Below, piece after piece: positions 55,701 to 59,686 of a stretch of 59,686 nucleotides of DNA. Below the pieces are notes generated by a model, which saw nothing but the letters and a program-made list of their open reading frames with translations, searched no databases and was not told the DNA's origin. Positions within the stretch are counted from its first letter, which is position 1. Every line of letters begins with the position of its first letter. The DNA is from CAZMFZ01 sp964565665 (lineage in GTDB: Bacteria; Bacteroidota; Bacteroidia; Cytophagales; UBA9547), in assembly GCA_964565665.1 (NCBI GenBank), contig CAZMFZ010000003.1, positions 1-59,686 of the forward strand, read 5' to 3'. A program made the translations under genes and the position numbers.

Positions 55701-56725
55701 GTTATAATTATGCCGAAAATATAGAACGATTCAAACCAACATCTGATAAAGACTCTTTGAGAGTTAGAACTTTGAGGGGATTAGCTTTAAATAGAGATTC
55801 GGCAAAATATTTGGTACAAGTTATTGACCCTGCTTTTGGCTTAAATTGCAACGCATACGATACGGCAAGAGTAAAAACGCATCCAGTGCCTGACATGACA
55901 TTGAAAGATGTGTATGCTTGTGAGGGTGATGTGGTAAAACTAGATGCTACACCGAGCAACATTCAAAATCCTAAGTATTTCAGGTATCCGCCTTCTCCGA
56001 AAATAGATACAGTAAGAGCGGGATATAGCTGGACTACCATACCGCAATTGGGATTATTAGAATCTACACAGGTATTTAATCCTAAAATATGGCTCACAAC
56101 AGTGAATGGCAATGGGCTATATATTGGCAAATTCATAATAGGGGAGTGTGCAAAACTCGATTCTTCGCTGGTAACATTCAATGCCAAGCCCATTGTGACC
56201 AATGAGCCCGAAGTTCCGTATTGTGTAGATGAGAAAAAGGGAATATTGCTCGATGCTGGTGTCGCGGCTGATACTAACAATACTACTTTGCGTTATTTGT
56301 GGTTGGCTTCTGGAAATACAGGAAAAACGGAATTGGTGTACGATACGGCCAAATACTATGTGAGAATATCGAATGTGAAAGGCTGTGCCTATATTGATAG
56401 TATTACCGTACGTCCATCTTGCGACCCTCAAGTATTTATTCCCGAAGGTTTTATTCCTGATGGGGAAGTAAACAGAGATAAATTCTTTACTGTATTCGGG
56501 AAATATTTTGACGACATTGAATTTACGGTGTTCAATCGCTGGGGTGAGATTGTGTATGTAAGCAAAGACAAAGATTTTATGCTAAATAACGGCTGGGATG
56601 GCAAGTTTGGCACTAGCAAATTGCCATTTGGTGTATACCCTTACATATTTAAATACCGAGGGTTATATAAAGAACAGCGAGATAGGCAGTATGAGAAACG
56701 AGGATCGATTACCATCATTAGATAA
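40730..56725 (+). CDS. 5331-residue modular adhesin with T9SS type B C-terminal domain
   Basis: One of the largest bacterial proteins by length, in a single uninterrupted frame of 16 kb. Signal peptide 1-23 (SKDIFA), then an N-terminal THIIGGTMEYIRL...YKIKLILYRD domain (about 24-240) characteristic of large Bacteroidota gliding-associated proteins, and a PKD-like region (about 580-700). From about residue 890 to 4750 I count roughly 37 divergent Ig-like modules of about 106 residues with the pattern C-[AS]-[DN] ... L-x-G ... W-[ST]-[ST]-x-G-x-G-x-F ... Y-x-P-[ST]. Several non-repeat domains follow. The last ~90 residues (FIPEGFIPDGEVNRDKFF, FNRWGEIVYVS, PFGVYPYIFKY) form the gliding motility-associated type B CTD. 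It is probably a surface fibre for adhesion or gliding, exported by T9SS with the divergent PorP/SprF proteins. The terminator overlaps its stop codon. Confidence 0.9.
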   Translation: MRINKLLLFLFITFSFVSKDIFATHIIGGTMEYIRLGPGSMPNSSRYKIKLILYRDKGGVQLSNQAMIYVRGDARYPFNSLVESNPTTAAQLTARFGNGNAFARDFAILPGSPVDTLTVRPQALTEVNDVTSTTSNHYFTGWSGEYALQGNLSLRFPNTSIAGVSTIPGYEYSAYNNIYPAKQFMADRSTPDGITGFGWVRQYDVTDNSSLVDTCTEVISNTFEVKEYTRVVDLPNIPGGYHVFSEISARNGAVLNVRSPGAVGFTVYTRIPDIALLDTDADSFTKLYNAYSAAGMVTTLGTGSAFSFAGSLAGVGQMGGYLNDRIRTSSITGVIKDMQASSPRFISRPPSFVCGTDPVLFKTLGKNPNNSANLFQAFDYDGDRLEYEVVSASAVKIDAGTGSGRDYPFTGTWKMPNATVDGASFIGTDRLYPTMPYTNLVYPYSVNIATFKPVQYQTFAGASFVSAEFPMGLVDSVPGIVIDKNTGKTTLTPLFDVSSGDKRVVTSIRVREFRNVTVPGSALSPSVPGAGFFVREALMGQINIDYQFLVKKCPLPSLAFMAPTIGCFKPNSSNIQFTYVPNSTPDPINNLYWDFGRDRYTVTGIKNPTDPLLSTEVVRRVAPNGSIVNTAANGGVSDPTFFGIGKTPTYSFPGVGSYFVKLVVQLNSDNRTRNSCSDSAFSLVNVSVLRSGYTVTGGPICINIPIDFNPFATGSATGFTTTSGSSLYTNINTNPIPLIVKRRRDSAGIVLYTYLGAGFWMQPNGTRDTIAPDASIIAPSKILNVKYGFGNGATQTFTRTLSTNAWVASTSVIGVNFTITGPFPQIIPNTRVTVTGLAGPLNNSIPGIRYAYPDSITNAISYLIVKNQFGCSDSVSRNVTVVKNYPTARIITPNVCENVTTLTVQGFTTTANKGIWSGLGTFLPIPSDNFSSGNIVTATGVTTILGGTAGFVINSIYQPTMAELSVVGLNPFNTFTTVVLSTTGIPECPTAISTVAGIQVFQKPFVDAGPATVLLCKNNLQYKLNATITGARTPALGDKYTGVWSVLSGMGVFSSTGTNSSTVLDDGFSFPSSVTSVVLQLSAINIGSCLPVSDVITLAGGNQPLPLVNAANNFTVNGIRNALNICANNATFTITGTVTYAGLGGQWTSLSASPGTGTNILPLTTIPGVEAFKVSYIYTPSAQEIANGFADLQLSTDIINSPTNCLNATRAVRIIIGAQPVILFDTKSPVGNSSNVLACSNNPIFTISGTVLGAGGFTLNVGNGGILSQLSTLAGTTTISGYNNYFSGNYSYTPTAAETSIAGFSSFLASFQSTNNGNCFGVSTSIGLNLNPPPSATITTTGIVLDSIKLCNNNAFANLSTKTSLFTPVSGLRWFTSGNGGFSNASASATTTYTSSQNDTLNGNVRIVLEAGRSGCFPTYDTLYIKYFNSPIIAPGSDLSICENFLVGTLSGAVSLPASGGIWSSSGAGVFGSTSSSTTTKLNDTYIPNATDVSNSSIILTLSSTGANIGTTQGKCLSRAASIIANFTPVPAINFGAVLTVNENNSTSDFTATIIGINVTPTTTAIWGTDNNNVAAYDPSRTNFIYNSGIPNLVGSVKYTPTVFEINSRSVIMGVTVSGASNCAPIVNSTTLLIAPAPTVSIFGINSVCANNNTINLTSTVTGAKSGIWSGGQNAITAPYPGFSATYVPNSAENIAGSVKLYFTSAEEFFNANSVRDSITININPPPTAKITAANVSVCGNATDVPFTATTTGATGMVWTTSGSGQFFIGASPISGSVPGSNITVIYKPSALDRSSATPIKIEVSSAGNGGCNPAIDIANLYFTTSPVANAGPDNTWCLNDPSPIALNASGGAGSWSSSRPGGSFGNATQQSTSYAPTSVSGLITFTWTTNATTGCPSVSDNAVVTVLSGPIIAITEPYKTVCGNSSSLALNATITGGTGAKWRTGASGGSFSSSGTQNGADLVGTTVATGNAVADTYIFSAADKAAGFVNLTISGLGTNPCTTVQEVKRITITPILTASTDPDLELCATISVISITGKVLANGVIDATRNGTWTVVGTGMGTFANPNTRITTFTPSANAKNNFPQKVTLIFSPTIDGSCFVTRPTVTVNYSFKSAPLLTITSSPIQVCSDVDLIQLTATFSGTSSIVWSTTGSNTALNWVASKNSLLSPATVNYIPSAADLANPTLSFVVITNGSGVCSDVSSPVFVATITSKPTVVLAGPSSVCDNVSQVSLSGTNMTLLGVSPAISWYKYTGGVPTSAGFNLPSTITTNNVGTLTTYSPTAIEKSNGFVTLFLDVFGPTTCKTQSFSKIVNFNAAPTVFVGAASSNVCSNIQAITLTGTSSPNASIAGWSSTAVGLGFGTFSVPNSYTVIFTPNAAGRTLSGIDFVFTTSLAGCSDVSANKTITLTPASVVSIPSTFAFCGDKSVVTLTGAFSSTNVANMSSSFGGTFGASYQPIVYAPPIANIDNAAKNATAITLTITSANNGSNCSAASAVSSIFFTPRPTITGGAGLTLCASDTYITLSSATGVSGSAAILGYKWSTSSINTAVGLGGIFTFSGLSTSTGLSQVYRPGSVEKTGFAILRISSVTVSGGCDNVFADKQITYDKAPTFASLPNQTKCANNSILDINVNPNDFSSIKWSSNTSKLPSGGAFLSEVATATTYFPGTLDLNTKTVTISGTVLGIGQCINNPAVQSFVLSITSAPIITVISPLNICSEVSTVQLSAIANISTTGLSWQNTTSSISGVYSVNRFVGRPIYAVTATDVSNGTIQFEVTGNYGNCGPVSEAVQLNIAPKPTINAGSDRVLCADVTQSSIKLTFAGQNFTKGQWVRLGGAGGGNFGNPIIDQAAIAPSSNGDQDFVYYYPNSQDSVQKIINLKVNTVDQNGLCGVASDIVNITLVSPPVITPGVGTNYCETLQVITLTGSVVGPETYTYQWQGLFGNQNGTFLGSNGSNGIGKTYAGSANDFYNTGDLDEDKYVFNFNVTGTGICKFESIGAYKMTFNIQPITQTSIVEGDFNVCADADEITITGLAQYANLIPQGLIPTFIGKNFNGIASGAAQYQPSKSPPHIYDGNLGGFKTQLRYRIFQNDITAGGVNFVLNVNNLTNSTTCPPTSAISNVTLLSAPIVSVTGPPSACSNNVVITVSGFSSTGAGTWSSTTAVANRGKFLSVFTIAGSPNIIAGVYSISGDEFDNKFVSLLFKSESNGLCKQVSGAIVIPLKEKPIVDAGVDGTVCNLNVLSLTGTITNPLTASGVAYGWRIVSMNSVLGAALATITGSGFPSSNIIFNSVTGVDLQLVSTVFNPNGALGDNKVTFELSATDATCNVVAKQISYTVTGATSLNAGSLVSTICGSDPLKMNPSSSSEKGVWSTSGAGYFASGGFGAKTSQIMNDLYIPGPGENGTILFILSTIPGSTNTCLVKTPSTVTAFLSNGIDVNSGSSQFINICYNYNPIMAGTILGTSKAHWRSTGTGTFASCTTLPCTSVNETGIRSSNSQVVSTITGTITGTGYVFEDVYIPSDNDKVAGNKVIVYLTSDDDAVTQCKFFKRDSLSIYFTKPPEATGGRDITVCATDAIANGIPISGIVTMPSPNSNKSGQLPNNAARWKIMTISPGSPLSSIPGVFNSSVLIGNAVNTATGIGEFTVTSIIGDGFIGVEFDVSDRYFPSILDTISSGKPGYRPLYLALEADNMTIAGINTVTSTPILCNAVIDTVKINFLTPAYAQVTNFTSTGICSDQQEIAINGIYSRASGLLWTTTGGGIITSNRFDNSQITYTLSQNELDIDQVKVIKFSPIPIPDPNDAVVCVSPITNVVTVTVNPRPLVSVTGLDQIVCADNQSVALLGFNIRTVSGTLPLAYKWIIGGSGTVLGPDFASGSITETNNFTRTLNYRVSNDDIAAGSVGFLFSTSGPNTCKPQVINNISLNINPAPVINPQLSIERCRDNELIPISLLSIQNVSTVQWVVSRRAIGSSTFTVLGIGSNPGTLAGGSLAQSVNGTLVGDNFNGSAIDYFTSATDRASAAELVFSVTSLINNPNTSNPVCNQVVKQVSVVLTDTPVVTITSALAGGGICSNETSITLNGSISGAGNLSGIWLTDRFGRFFPSEVVTPTDLAANAYQYFLDDQDRNFTTLGITLSVTGVGTCVRSYGSTSVITVTAAPELNAGGNDSVCADLKSITLLNSAQKNADAIFQWITFGTGSFTGISTTSPGEYFYIPSSVDSANGAVTIALIVPNKVTCNPDTSFKTIRFSVPPKVEAINSVLSSQSWCADNTVLFEAFIDSRASKWRWSSIKSIVGFNQFFASSVPGFGVRGVFNNDNNDTSSTTLKGYYKPSNEDTLGTNRNELNQLVTLRLTANGVGVCALRTFTSDLNVTFTPQPKIYLNPIPNICKNDNQPITLTAYFLNTVAGRINWQSDPTTSTKFSNEYSYHPPTTVNSIYFYDDADKNRGVVKINILPDFMGSCKGSYRQGDWTSRDAKFIDGPIFSPSNPTPFCADVTTITLDRIRVNTVVGSAQWTTKVGTGIFTSSNTIPGLSTIVGLIGGAGSERRTVLEGYVPSAADKAQKQVNLFVYSTSQTENCPPDSAKITLKFDDIPIVTVAVDGSSVCAGQIITLTSTLKNHNRGIWETISNSAGVGTGSITPASSTVGTVFYTMSPQDANQSAGSLSQLSFKFTSIAENGNKCTPKGDTATINIYKKPTANAGFPSVCTISGIKLAAIVAFSTQSVWTTTGKGIFSPSKFDANATYVPDAADIALGNVKLSLTAKGLGPCDETTSSIQLNLKANPLPLANAGQDQIVCGGDLFRLNVVNLSTANSYQWLVPSVTGFNTTVLSPLADRNITAVTVRVDNLAKYVLQVTDNSLGCINTDTINLQSLFLDSLAMKPRVCFEDQLILSVGASFTKREGKFQWYRNGQFLSNESTPTRIRAIVTGDYTLEYTENGTLCSVRDTTNVRPLPFLNTIGKVVCKDAPFSLTPGVLSVVGADINFYNYTWDLSYNYAENIERFKPTSDKDSLRVRTLRGLALNRDSAKYLVQVIDPAFGLNCNAYDTARVKTHPVPDMTLKDVYACEGDVVKLDATPSNIQNPKYFRYPPSPKIDTVRAGYSWTTIPQLGLLESTQVFNPKIWLTTVNGNGLYIGKFIIGECAKLDSSLVTFNAKPIVTNEPEVPYCVDEKKGILLDAGVAADTNNTTLRYLWLASGNTGKTELVYDTAKYYVRISNVKGCAYIDSITVRPSCDPQVFIPEGFIPDGEVNRDKFFTVFGKYFDDIEFTVFNRWGEIVYVSKDKDFMLNNGWDGKFGTSKLPFGVYPYIFKYRGLYKEQRDRQYEKRGSITIIR
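43405..55100 (+). repeat. About 37 divergent Ig-like modules inside the second adhesin
   Basis: Counting the recurring C-x-[DN] start followed by W-[ST]-[ST] and Y-x-P-[ST] gives roughly 37 units between nt 43405 and 55100, mean period near 317 bases. Unlike the array in the first adhesin, units are highly diverged at the DNA level, so the duplication is old or the units are under diversifying change. The count is by eye and may be off by a few. Confidence 0.75.
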
Positions 56726-56755
56726 ATAAAAAAGGGCGTAAGCCCTTTTTTATTT
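56724..56755. terminator. Strong bidirectional terminator after the giant adhesin
   Basis: A 14-bp perfect stem (AAATAAAAAAGGGC, 56724-56737, with 56742-56755) and a four-base loop, GC core flanked by A and T runs. It begins within the stop codon of the adhesin gene. The A/T symmetry lets it also act for the minus-strand TonB receptor gene, which ends 170 bases further on. Confidence 0.88.
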
Positions 56756-56925
56756 AAAATCCAGTAATTAAAGGCAAATTAAATTGCTATTTTAAGTATA
56801 AACCAAATCGAATTAAAAATTAGGATTTAAGTTAAGACGAACACGAAGTCTAGTTTAGAAAAGATGAGAAGTTTCAACAAGAGGTTGGATTATACCATTG
56901 AAGAATTGCATTTGCCCGCTTAATT

Positions 56926-59253
56926 TTATTTCAATTTGTATCTGAAGCCTCCATAAAACATTCTGCCTATTACCGGCCCCCAAATAAGTGAAGTATCAAA
57001 ATAAGGATTGAACGGAGCTTCAGATGCGATTATCAAATCTTGTTGGCGAAAATCAAGTATATTTTCCACACCAATATACACATCCCACCAATGTTTTTTG
57101 GGGTTGCCAAAGCTTTTGGAAACTTGGGAATTCATTATGAAATAATCGGGCGAAGTGGTGTTTTTTCGGTAATTGGCTGGGTTGGTGGCGGTGTTTGGAA
57201 TCCGTTTCGAGCCATTCCAATTGAAGGTGTAATCAATTTTCCATTTGCTTTTTGTTTCATAAGCAAGATTGATAAAAGCTCTGTCTTTAGCAATCAATGG
57301 GCGTTGCAGCAACACATCTGAATAGGTGGTGTTCACATCATAAAAACGATAGGCCACTCGTATATCAAATCGTTTGAACAATTCATAATTGAGTTCTGCC
57401 TGTGCACTATTAGAATACGATCTGCCTGAAAGATTGTAAAAGTTGATTTGTTGCGGGTTTTTATCGTAATCTACTACCACTTGGTTTTGAAAATCGGTAC
57501 GGTAAAAATCTACAGTGATATTTCCTTTGCGGTAGTCTAATTTGAAATCTTGTGAAAAGCTCAGGCCATAGTTCCAGGCAATTTCAGCTCCGCCCCTTGT
57601 AGAATTGGCTCCATAGCCAGCTATGTTATTAATACCCAATTGCCTTGAACTCGCAAAAACTGAGGTGTTTTCGGCCAAAATATCGGCTGTTCGTTGCCCG
57701 CGACCGGCTGAAAGTCTGATTTGTGTATTTTCCGTAATATCGTATTTGACGTGTACGCGTGGGGTGAGAAAAAATCCGAATAGGTTGTGGTAATCGCCTC
57801 TCAGGCCTGCTATGGCTGTGAATTTTGGCATAGGTGTCCAAGTATATTCTACAAAAGCACCTACTGCCGATTCGGTTCGTTTGAAATTTACATCCAAAGG
57901 AAAAAACAATTGAGTTTTGATATTTTCATTATACCGATCTAATAAATAGCTTGCACCTACTCGGTATTTATGATTCGTGTTCCCAATAATAGATTGATAA
58001 ATAAAGTTGGTGTAAATGGTTTGCTGCTTGGCTTTATAAGTAGTGAGGCCATAATAATTGTCGTTGGTATGGTCGAGTACTGAAGATAGAAATCCTACAC
58101 TTTTGTATTTCTTTTGCGGAAATACATAGCCAATTTTGGCAAATCCTTCTATTCTTTCGGTGTTTAATCCCAAGCCATAGCGATTGGTAGTGCCTTTGTC
58201 TGTAATTTCATTAAAGTTGGTTTGCCCACCTATTCTGCTGTCTTTCAATGCTTTAATGCCTAATTGCATCATCCAACCATTGCTATCATATTTCCATCTG
58301 CTGATGCCATTGAATTGTGTACCCAATGGAATATCGATAAATCCATCGCCATTTTGGTCTATTTTGCCTTGTTGTGTATTGGTATGAAGCAGCGTGGTAG
58401 TTGCCCATTTTGGAGAGATTTTTTGGGTGTAATTCAGGTTTGCTTCATATCTGCCAAAGTCATTTACGTAGGCATTGGCATAAATTCTTTCTCCGATTTT
58501 CGGAGTAATATCAGGTTTTTTTAATTCTACATTTATTTGACCAGCCATCGATTCATAGCCATTGGCCACCGAGCCTACGCCTTTGGTAACTTGAATAGCC
58601 TCTACCCAAGGGCCAGGAATGAAGCCAAGTCCAAAATTTGCTGCCAGTCCTCTTGTCCCCGGCAAATTTTCGTTGGTAAGTTGGGTATAAATGCCCGATA
58701 ACCCCAACATCTGTATTTGCTTGGCTCCAGAAACTGCATCTGCAAAACTGACATCTACCGAAGGGTTGGTTTCAAAACTTTCCGATAGATTACAACAAGC
58801 CGCTTTGAAAAGCTCTTTTTCACTCATAGTCTTGGTATTGAGTGGCTCTAAAGCATTTACGAATGAAGAATTGATGCGTTCGTTTACTTCTATTTCCTTC
58901 AATTCTTTGGTATCTGATTGGGCCAATATCACTCGCACTAAGTTGGTGTTTTTTACATCTAAAGTATCGCTTTTATAGCCTATGTAACTGATAATGAGGC
59001 GTAAATTCCCTGAGCCTTGCCCTTTTTCATTAGAGTTAAGGGGTGGGGTAATCATGAACACTCCATTGGTATCGGTAACGGTGCCTTCATGTGAACCAAG
59101 CCAAATTACTGGAGCGCCCACAATAGGCGAGTAACGCCCTTTGGAAGATTCTTCCAGCACCACGCCACGCACATATTTTGTTTGGGCAATTACCGAATTA
59201 CAGACATTTAAAAGAAGAAATGATAGTAAAACTACAATTTTCATTTGCAACAT
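56926..59253 (-). CDS. TonB-dependent outer-membrane receptor, probable metal/metallophore type
   Basis: A 775-residue receptor. Signal peptide to about residue 23 (NSVIAQ); a carboxypeptidase-regulatory-like domain (about 28-110); a plug with SESFETNPSVDVSFADAVSG, GLSGIYTQLTNENLPGTRG and GVGSVANGYESMAGQINVEL; then a 22-strand type barrel ending FYGGFRYKLK. Just before the plug motif are two adjacent cysteines (AACCNLSESF). In my knowledge this AACCNLSESFETN form recurs in Bacteroidota receptors near copper or other heavy-metal proteins, which fits the DUF4396 gene upstream on the same strand. The substrate is otherwise unknown. ATG 59253 and ATG 59244 are both usable starts. Substrate uptake would need TonB/ExbBD encoded elsewhere. 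Confidence 0.85.
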   Translation of the reverse strand: MLQMKIVVLLSFLLLNVCNSVIAQTKYVRGVVLEESSKGRYSPIVGAPVIWLGSHEGTVTDTNGVFMITPPLNSNEKGQGSGNLRLIISYIGYKSDTLDVKNTNLVRVILAQSDTKELKEIEVNERINSSFVNALEPLNTKTMSEKELFKAACCNLSESFETNPSVDVSFADAVSGAKQIQMLGLSGIYTQLTNENLPGTRGLAANFGLGFIPGPWVEAIQVTKGVGSVANGYESMAGQINVELKKPDITPKIGERIYANAYVNDFGRYEANLNYTQKISPKWATTTLLHTNTQQGKIDQNGDGFIDIPLGTQFNGISRWKYDSNGWMMQLGIKALKDSRIGGQTNFNEITDKGTTNRYGLGLNTERIEGFAKIGYVFPQKKYKSVGFLSSVLDHTNDNYYGLTTYKAKQQTIYTNFIYQSIIGNTNHKYRVGASYLLDRYNENIKTQLFFPLDVNFKRTESAVGAFVEYTWTPMPKFTAIAGLRGDYHNLFGFFLTPRVHVKYDITENTQIRLSAGRGQRTADILAENTSVFASSRQLGINNIAGYGANSTRGGAEIAWNYGLSFSQDFKLDYRKGNITVDFYRTDFQNQVVVDYDKNPQQINFYNLSGRSYSNSAQAELNYELFKRFDIRVAYRFYDVNTTYSDVLLQRPLIAKDRAFINLAYETKSKWKIDYTFNWNGSKRIPNTATNPANYRKNTTSPDYFIMNSQVSKSFGNPKKHWWDVYIGVENILDFRQQDLIIASEAPFNPYFDTSLIWGPVIGRMFYGGFRYKLK

Positions 59254-59321
59254 GGTTTTTGATAGGTGAATAGGGTTTTGCCAATTCGTAGCAGCAAACC
59301 CCTATTTTTAGTAAAAGGTGT

Positions 59322-59675
59322 TTAATGACATGCTTTGCCATGTTTTTTGAGTTTATAATAGTTGTAAGGCAATGGAACTATAAAACCAACTATCAATGAA
59401 ATACATAACGCAATCCAATAGAAAGGCTCTGAAATGCCAATCTGCCCCCCTGTAAGTATAAAATCTGTGGTGTTTTCTGCCAACTCCATTGCCAACATGG
59501 AAAGCAACGACATACCAAAGGCAGTTTTCAAGGCCAAAAACAAATTAAATTTTTCATTTATTTTCAACAAGATAGTTTCTAAAATAACTGAGGTAACAAG
59601 CCCCGTTGCCATTGCCAAGCCCATCATCAAATACATATTAATGTGGTGGTAATAACTTTGTAAGAAAATAATCAT
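59322..59675 (-). CDS. DUF4396-like membrane protein (may extend past the right edge)
   Basis: A 117-residue protein with about four hydrophobic segments: SYYHHINMYLMMGLAMATGL, TAFGMSLLSMLAMELAEN and FYWIALCISLIVGFIVPLPY, ending YNYYKLKKHGKACH. The FGMSLxSMLAMELA and PLPYNYYKLKK-x-GKACH blocks fit DUF4396, a membrane family frequently found beside heavy-metal resistance genes. His and Met residues cluster in the first helices (HHINMYLMM). The ATG at 59675 is only 11 bases from the window end and the frame is open upstream, so a longer N-terminus is possible. It lies 68 bases upstream of the TonB receptor on the same strand, suggesting co-transcription. Confidence 0.72.
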   Translation of the reverse strand: MIIFLQSYYHHINMYLMMGLAMATGLVTSVILETILLKINEKFNLFLALKTAFGMSLLSMLAMELAENTTDFILTGGQIGISEPFYWIALCISLIVGFIVPLPYNYYKLKKHGKACH

Positions 59676-59686
59676 CGCAAAATCGC

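Noticed and set aside
1..59686. tRNA, rRNA or riboswitch genes
   Set aside because: No cloverleaf, rRNA stretch or known riboswitch core was recognised by eye in the intergenic regions; a covariance-model search would be needed to exclude small RNAs.

Overview
The window is a piece of a Bacteroidota chromosome (phylum confident, finer rank not resolvable). Evidence: the gene order rpmB-rpmG-DUF4295-ftsY, three PorP/SprF-type proteins, two giant secreted proteins with gliding-motility/type IX secretion (T9SS) type B C-terminal domains, a 7TMR-DISM receptor, AT-rich intergenic DNA, and a promoter that fits the Bacteroidota pattern TTTG-N19-TAnnTTTG. A run of ten Ns (7091-7100) is a scaffold join, so linkage across it is assumed only.

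Layout. 1-2.4 kb: a surface-polysaccharide-like group (flippase-type membrane protein, HAD phosphatase, sugar nucleotidyltransferase, and an unknown gene cut by the left edge). 2.5-7.0 kb: minus-strand lptB, a retropepsin-like protease and a GH3-family enzyme, behind a HAMP-GAF sensor-like protein. 7.4-8.9 kb: a secreted lysine-tailed protein translationally coupled to a secreted heavy-metal-binding protein, then a single-domain response regulator. 9.3-20.1 kb: a 3223-residue repeat adhesin followed by its likely PorP/SprF partner. 20.2-29.4 kb: mostly metabolism (2-hydroxyacid dehydrogenase, dihydroorotase, a DUF6671 zinc protein, biotin synthase, GTP cyclohydrolase I, argininosuccinate synthase), interrupted by an unusual 7TM receptor fused to a transposase-type zinc ribbon. 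29.5-36.4 kb: two OmpA/PD40 envelope proteins around an MFS exporter, DUF4286 and adk. 36.4-38.2 kb: ftsY and ribosomal protein genes. 38.3-56.7 kb: two PorP/SprF genes divergent from a 5331-residue adhesin. 56.9 kb to the right edge: a TonB-dependent receptor and a DUF4396 membrane protein, probably metal related.

The dominant theme is cell-surface display by T9SS. The two giant genes occupy about 43% of the window, each sits next to PorP/SprF genes, and a PorE-like OmpA protein that could tie the machinery to peptidoglycan is also present. The most noteworthy observations are the receptor-transposase zinc-ribbon fusion (21245-23026), a nine-G tract inside the first adhesin that could make it phase variable (16256-16264), and the nine-unit tandem array with a five-unit super-period in the same gene (10551-12500). 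No tRNA, rRNA, CRISPR array or intact insertion sequence was seen.
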